A stretch of 64,000 nucleotides of DNA from Candidatus Anammoximicrobium sp. (GTDB taxonomy: Bacteria; Planctomycetota; Planctomycetia; Pirellulales; Pirellulaceae), in NCBI GenBank assembly GCA_012515235.1, contig JAAYYU010000094.1:59044-123043 (forward strand), in the 5' to 3' direction. Under the pieces are notes generated by a model, which saw only the letters and a program-made list of their open reading frames with translations, did not search any database and was not told the DNA's origin. The position numbers and the translations under genes are program-made. Numbering within the stretch: position 1 is the first letter of the stretch; every line of letters begins with the position of its first letter. Below, one piece after another: positions 63,606-64,000 of the stretch.

Positions 63606-64000
63606 CGACGGCGGCCGAAATAACTTCCCGAATTTCGGCCACCACGCTGCTCGCCAGCGTGAAGCCCTGTTCAAAACCAGCCGCCGGCCCGCCCCACGCT
63701 CTTTTCGGCCACCACGCTGCTCGCCAGCGTGAAGCCCTGTTCAAAACCAGCCGCCGGCCCGCCCCACGCTCTCTTCGGCCACCACGCTGCTCGCCAGCGT
63801 GGAGCCATGTTCAGAACCAGCCGCCTGCCCGCCCCACTGCGTCCAGCATCTTGAACACCGCTCCACGCTGGCGAGCAGCGTGGTGGCGAGGCAACCGATT
63901 TCTTCGCAAACCCCTCTGGTCGTGAACACCGCTCCACGCTGGCGAGCAGCGTGGTGGCGAGGCAACCGATTTCTTCGCAAACCTCTCTGGTCTTGAACAC
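63604..64000. mobile_element. Family 2 element with tandem direct and inverted 70/71-base units (runs off the window)
   Basis: The left end AGCGACGGCGGCCGAAATAA (63604) matches both termini of the element at 5942-6284. Three direct 70-base units start at TTCGGCC (63634, 63704, 63774), each containing the palindrome CCACGCTGC-tcGCC-AGCGTGg. After CCACTGCGTCCAGCAT come units in the reverse orientation with a 71-base period (63850, 63921, 63992). The last runs past the window end, so the right terminus is not seen. There is no coding content. Confidence 0.75.

Noticed and set aside
63634..64000. Regularly spaced repeats that could be taken for a CRISPR array
   Set aside because: Units are 70-71 bases and repeat in full, with no unique spacers; orientation flips in the middle and no cas genes are present.

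Overview
The window is high-GC bacterial DNA with the signature of a planctomycete, most likely of the Pirellulales/Rhodopirellula type. Supporting features are a LEPR-XLL-like N-terminus on a giant cohesin/dockerin surface protein, a sulfatase, a DUF4091/GH123-like protein, a non-lysosomal-ceramidase-like protein, PQQ-propeller and C69 peptidase genes, kinase-like signalling proteins, many secreted proteins with Sec or Tat signals, and repeat families lying between genes. All assignments are made by eye from sequence; no database search was run. No rRNA, tRNA or CRISPR array was recognised.

Layout. 1-4.0 kb: the 3' end of topA and a secreted NodB-like/FG-GAP protein. 4.1-6.3 kb: two fused remnants of CHAT-protease genes that stop at repeat elements. 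6.7-15.5 kb: housekeeping genes. These are a STAS-Sel1 fusion, a class IV aminotransferase overlapping proA, hisH, mnmA, and a prfB-unknown-folC cluster in which prfB carries a programmed +1 frameshift. 15.5-25.0 kb: PQQ-propeller protein, C69 peptidase, an S1C protease remnant, rtcB, a small multihaem cytochrome, a small inverted-repeat element, a Tat-exported aldo/keto-reductase-like protein, and a DUF2064-type transferase overlapping uvrC. 25.1-31.6 kb: two TatA-like genes, the DUF4091 protein, an SDR and a class 3 lipase. 31.8-41.1 kb: one giant surface protein. 41.5-46.0 kb: alkaline phosphatase, enolase-superfamily dehydratase, DapA-family lyase and B3/B4-domain protein on one strand. 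46.5-50.4 kb: ECF sigma factor, anti-sigma-like membrane protein and secreted Gly/Pro/Gln repeat protein, with arfB and a barrel-like outer-membrane protein upstream. 50.8-57.1 kb: a signalling cluster of apparently dead kinases (below). 57.3-63.6 kb: a dicarboxylate-type symporter, a ceramidase-M23-PKD fusion and a sulfatase. 63.6-64.0 kb: a tandem/inverted repeat array.

The strongest candidate for an undescribed system is at 50.8-57.1 kb. An FHA protein has a kinase fold but has lost the VAIK lysine, the alpha-C glutamate, the catalytic-loop Lys and Asn, and the DFG aspartate. It is divergent from a single-pass membrane protein that appears to hold only the N-lobe of a planctomycete-type kinase, also without its lysine. 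Downstream on the same strand is a GAF domain fused to an HlyD-type adaptor. Together they look like a phospho-recognition/scaffold module without catalysis. The second notable theme is two short inverted-repeat element families whose ends coincide with gene stop codons or gene truncation points.
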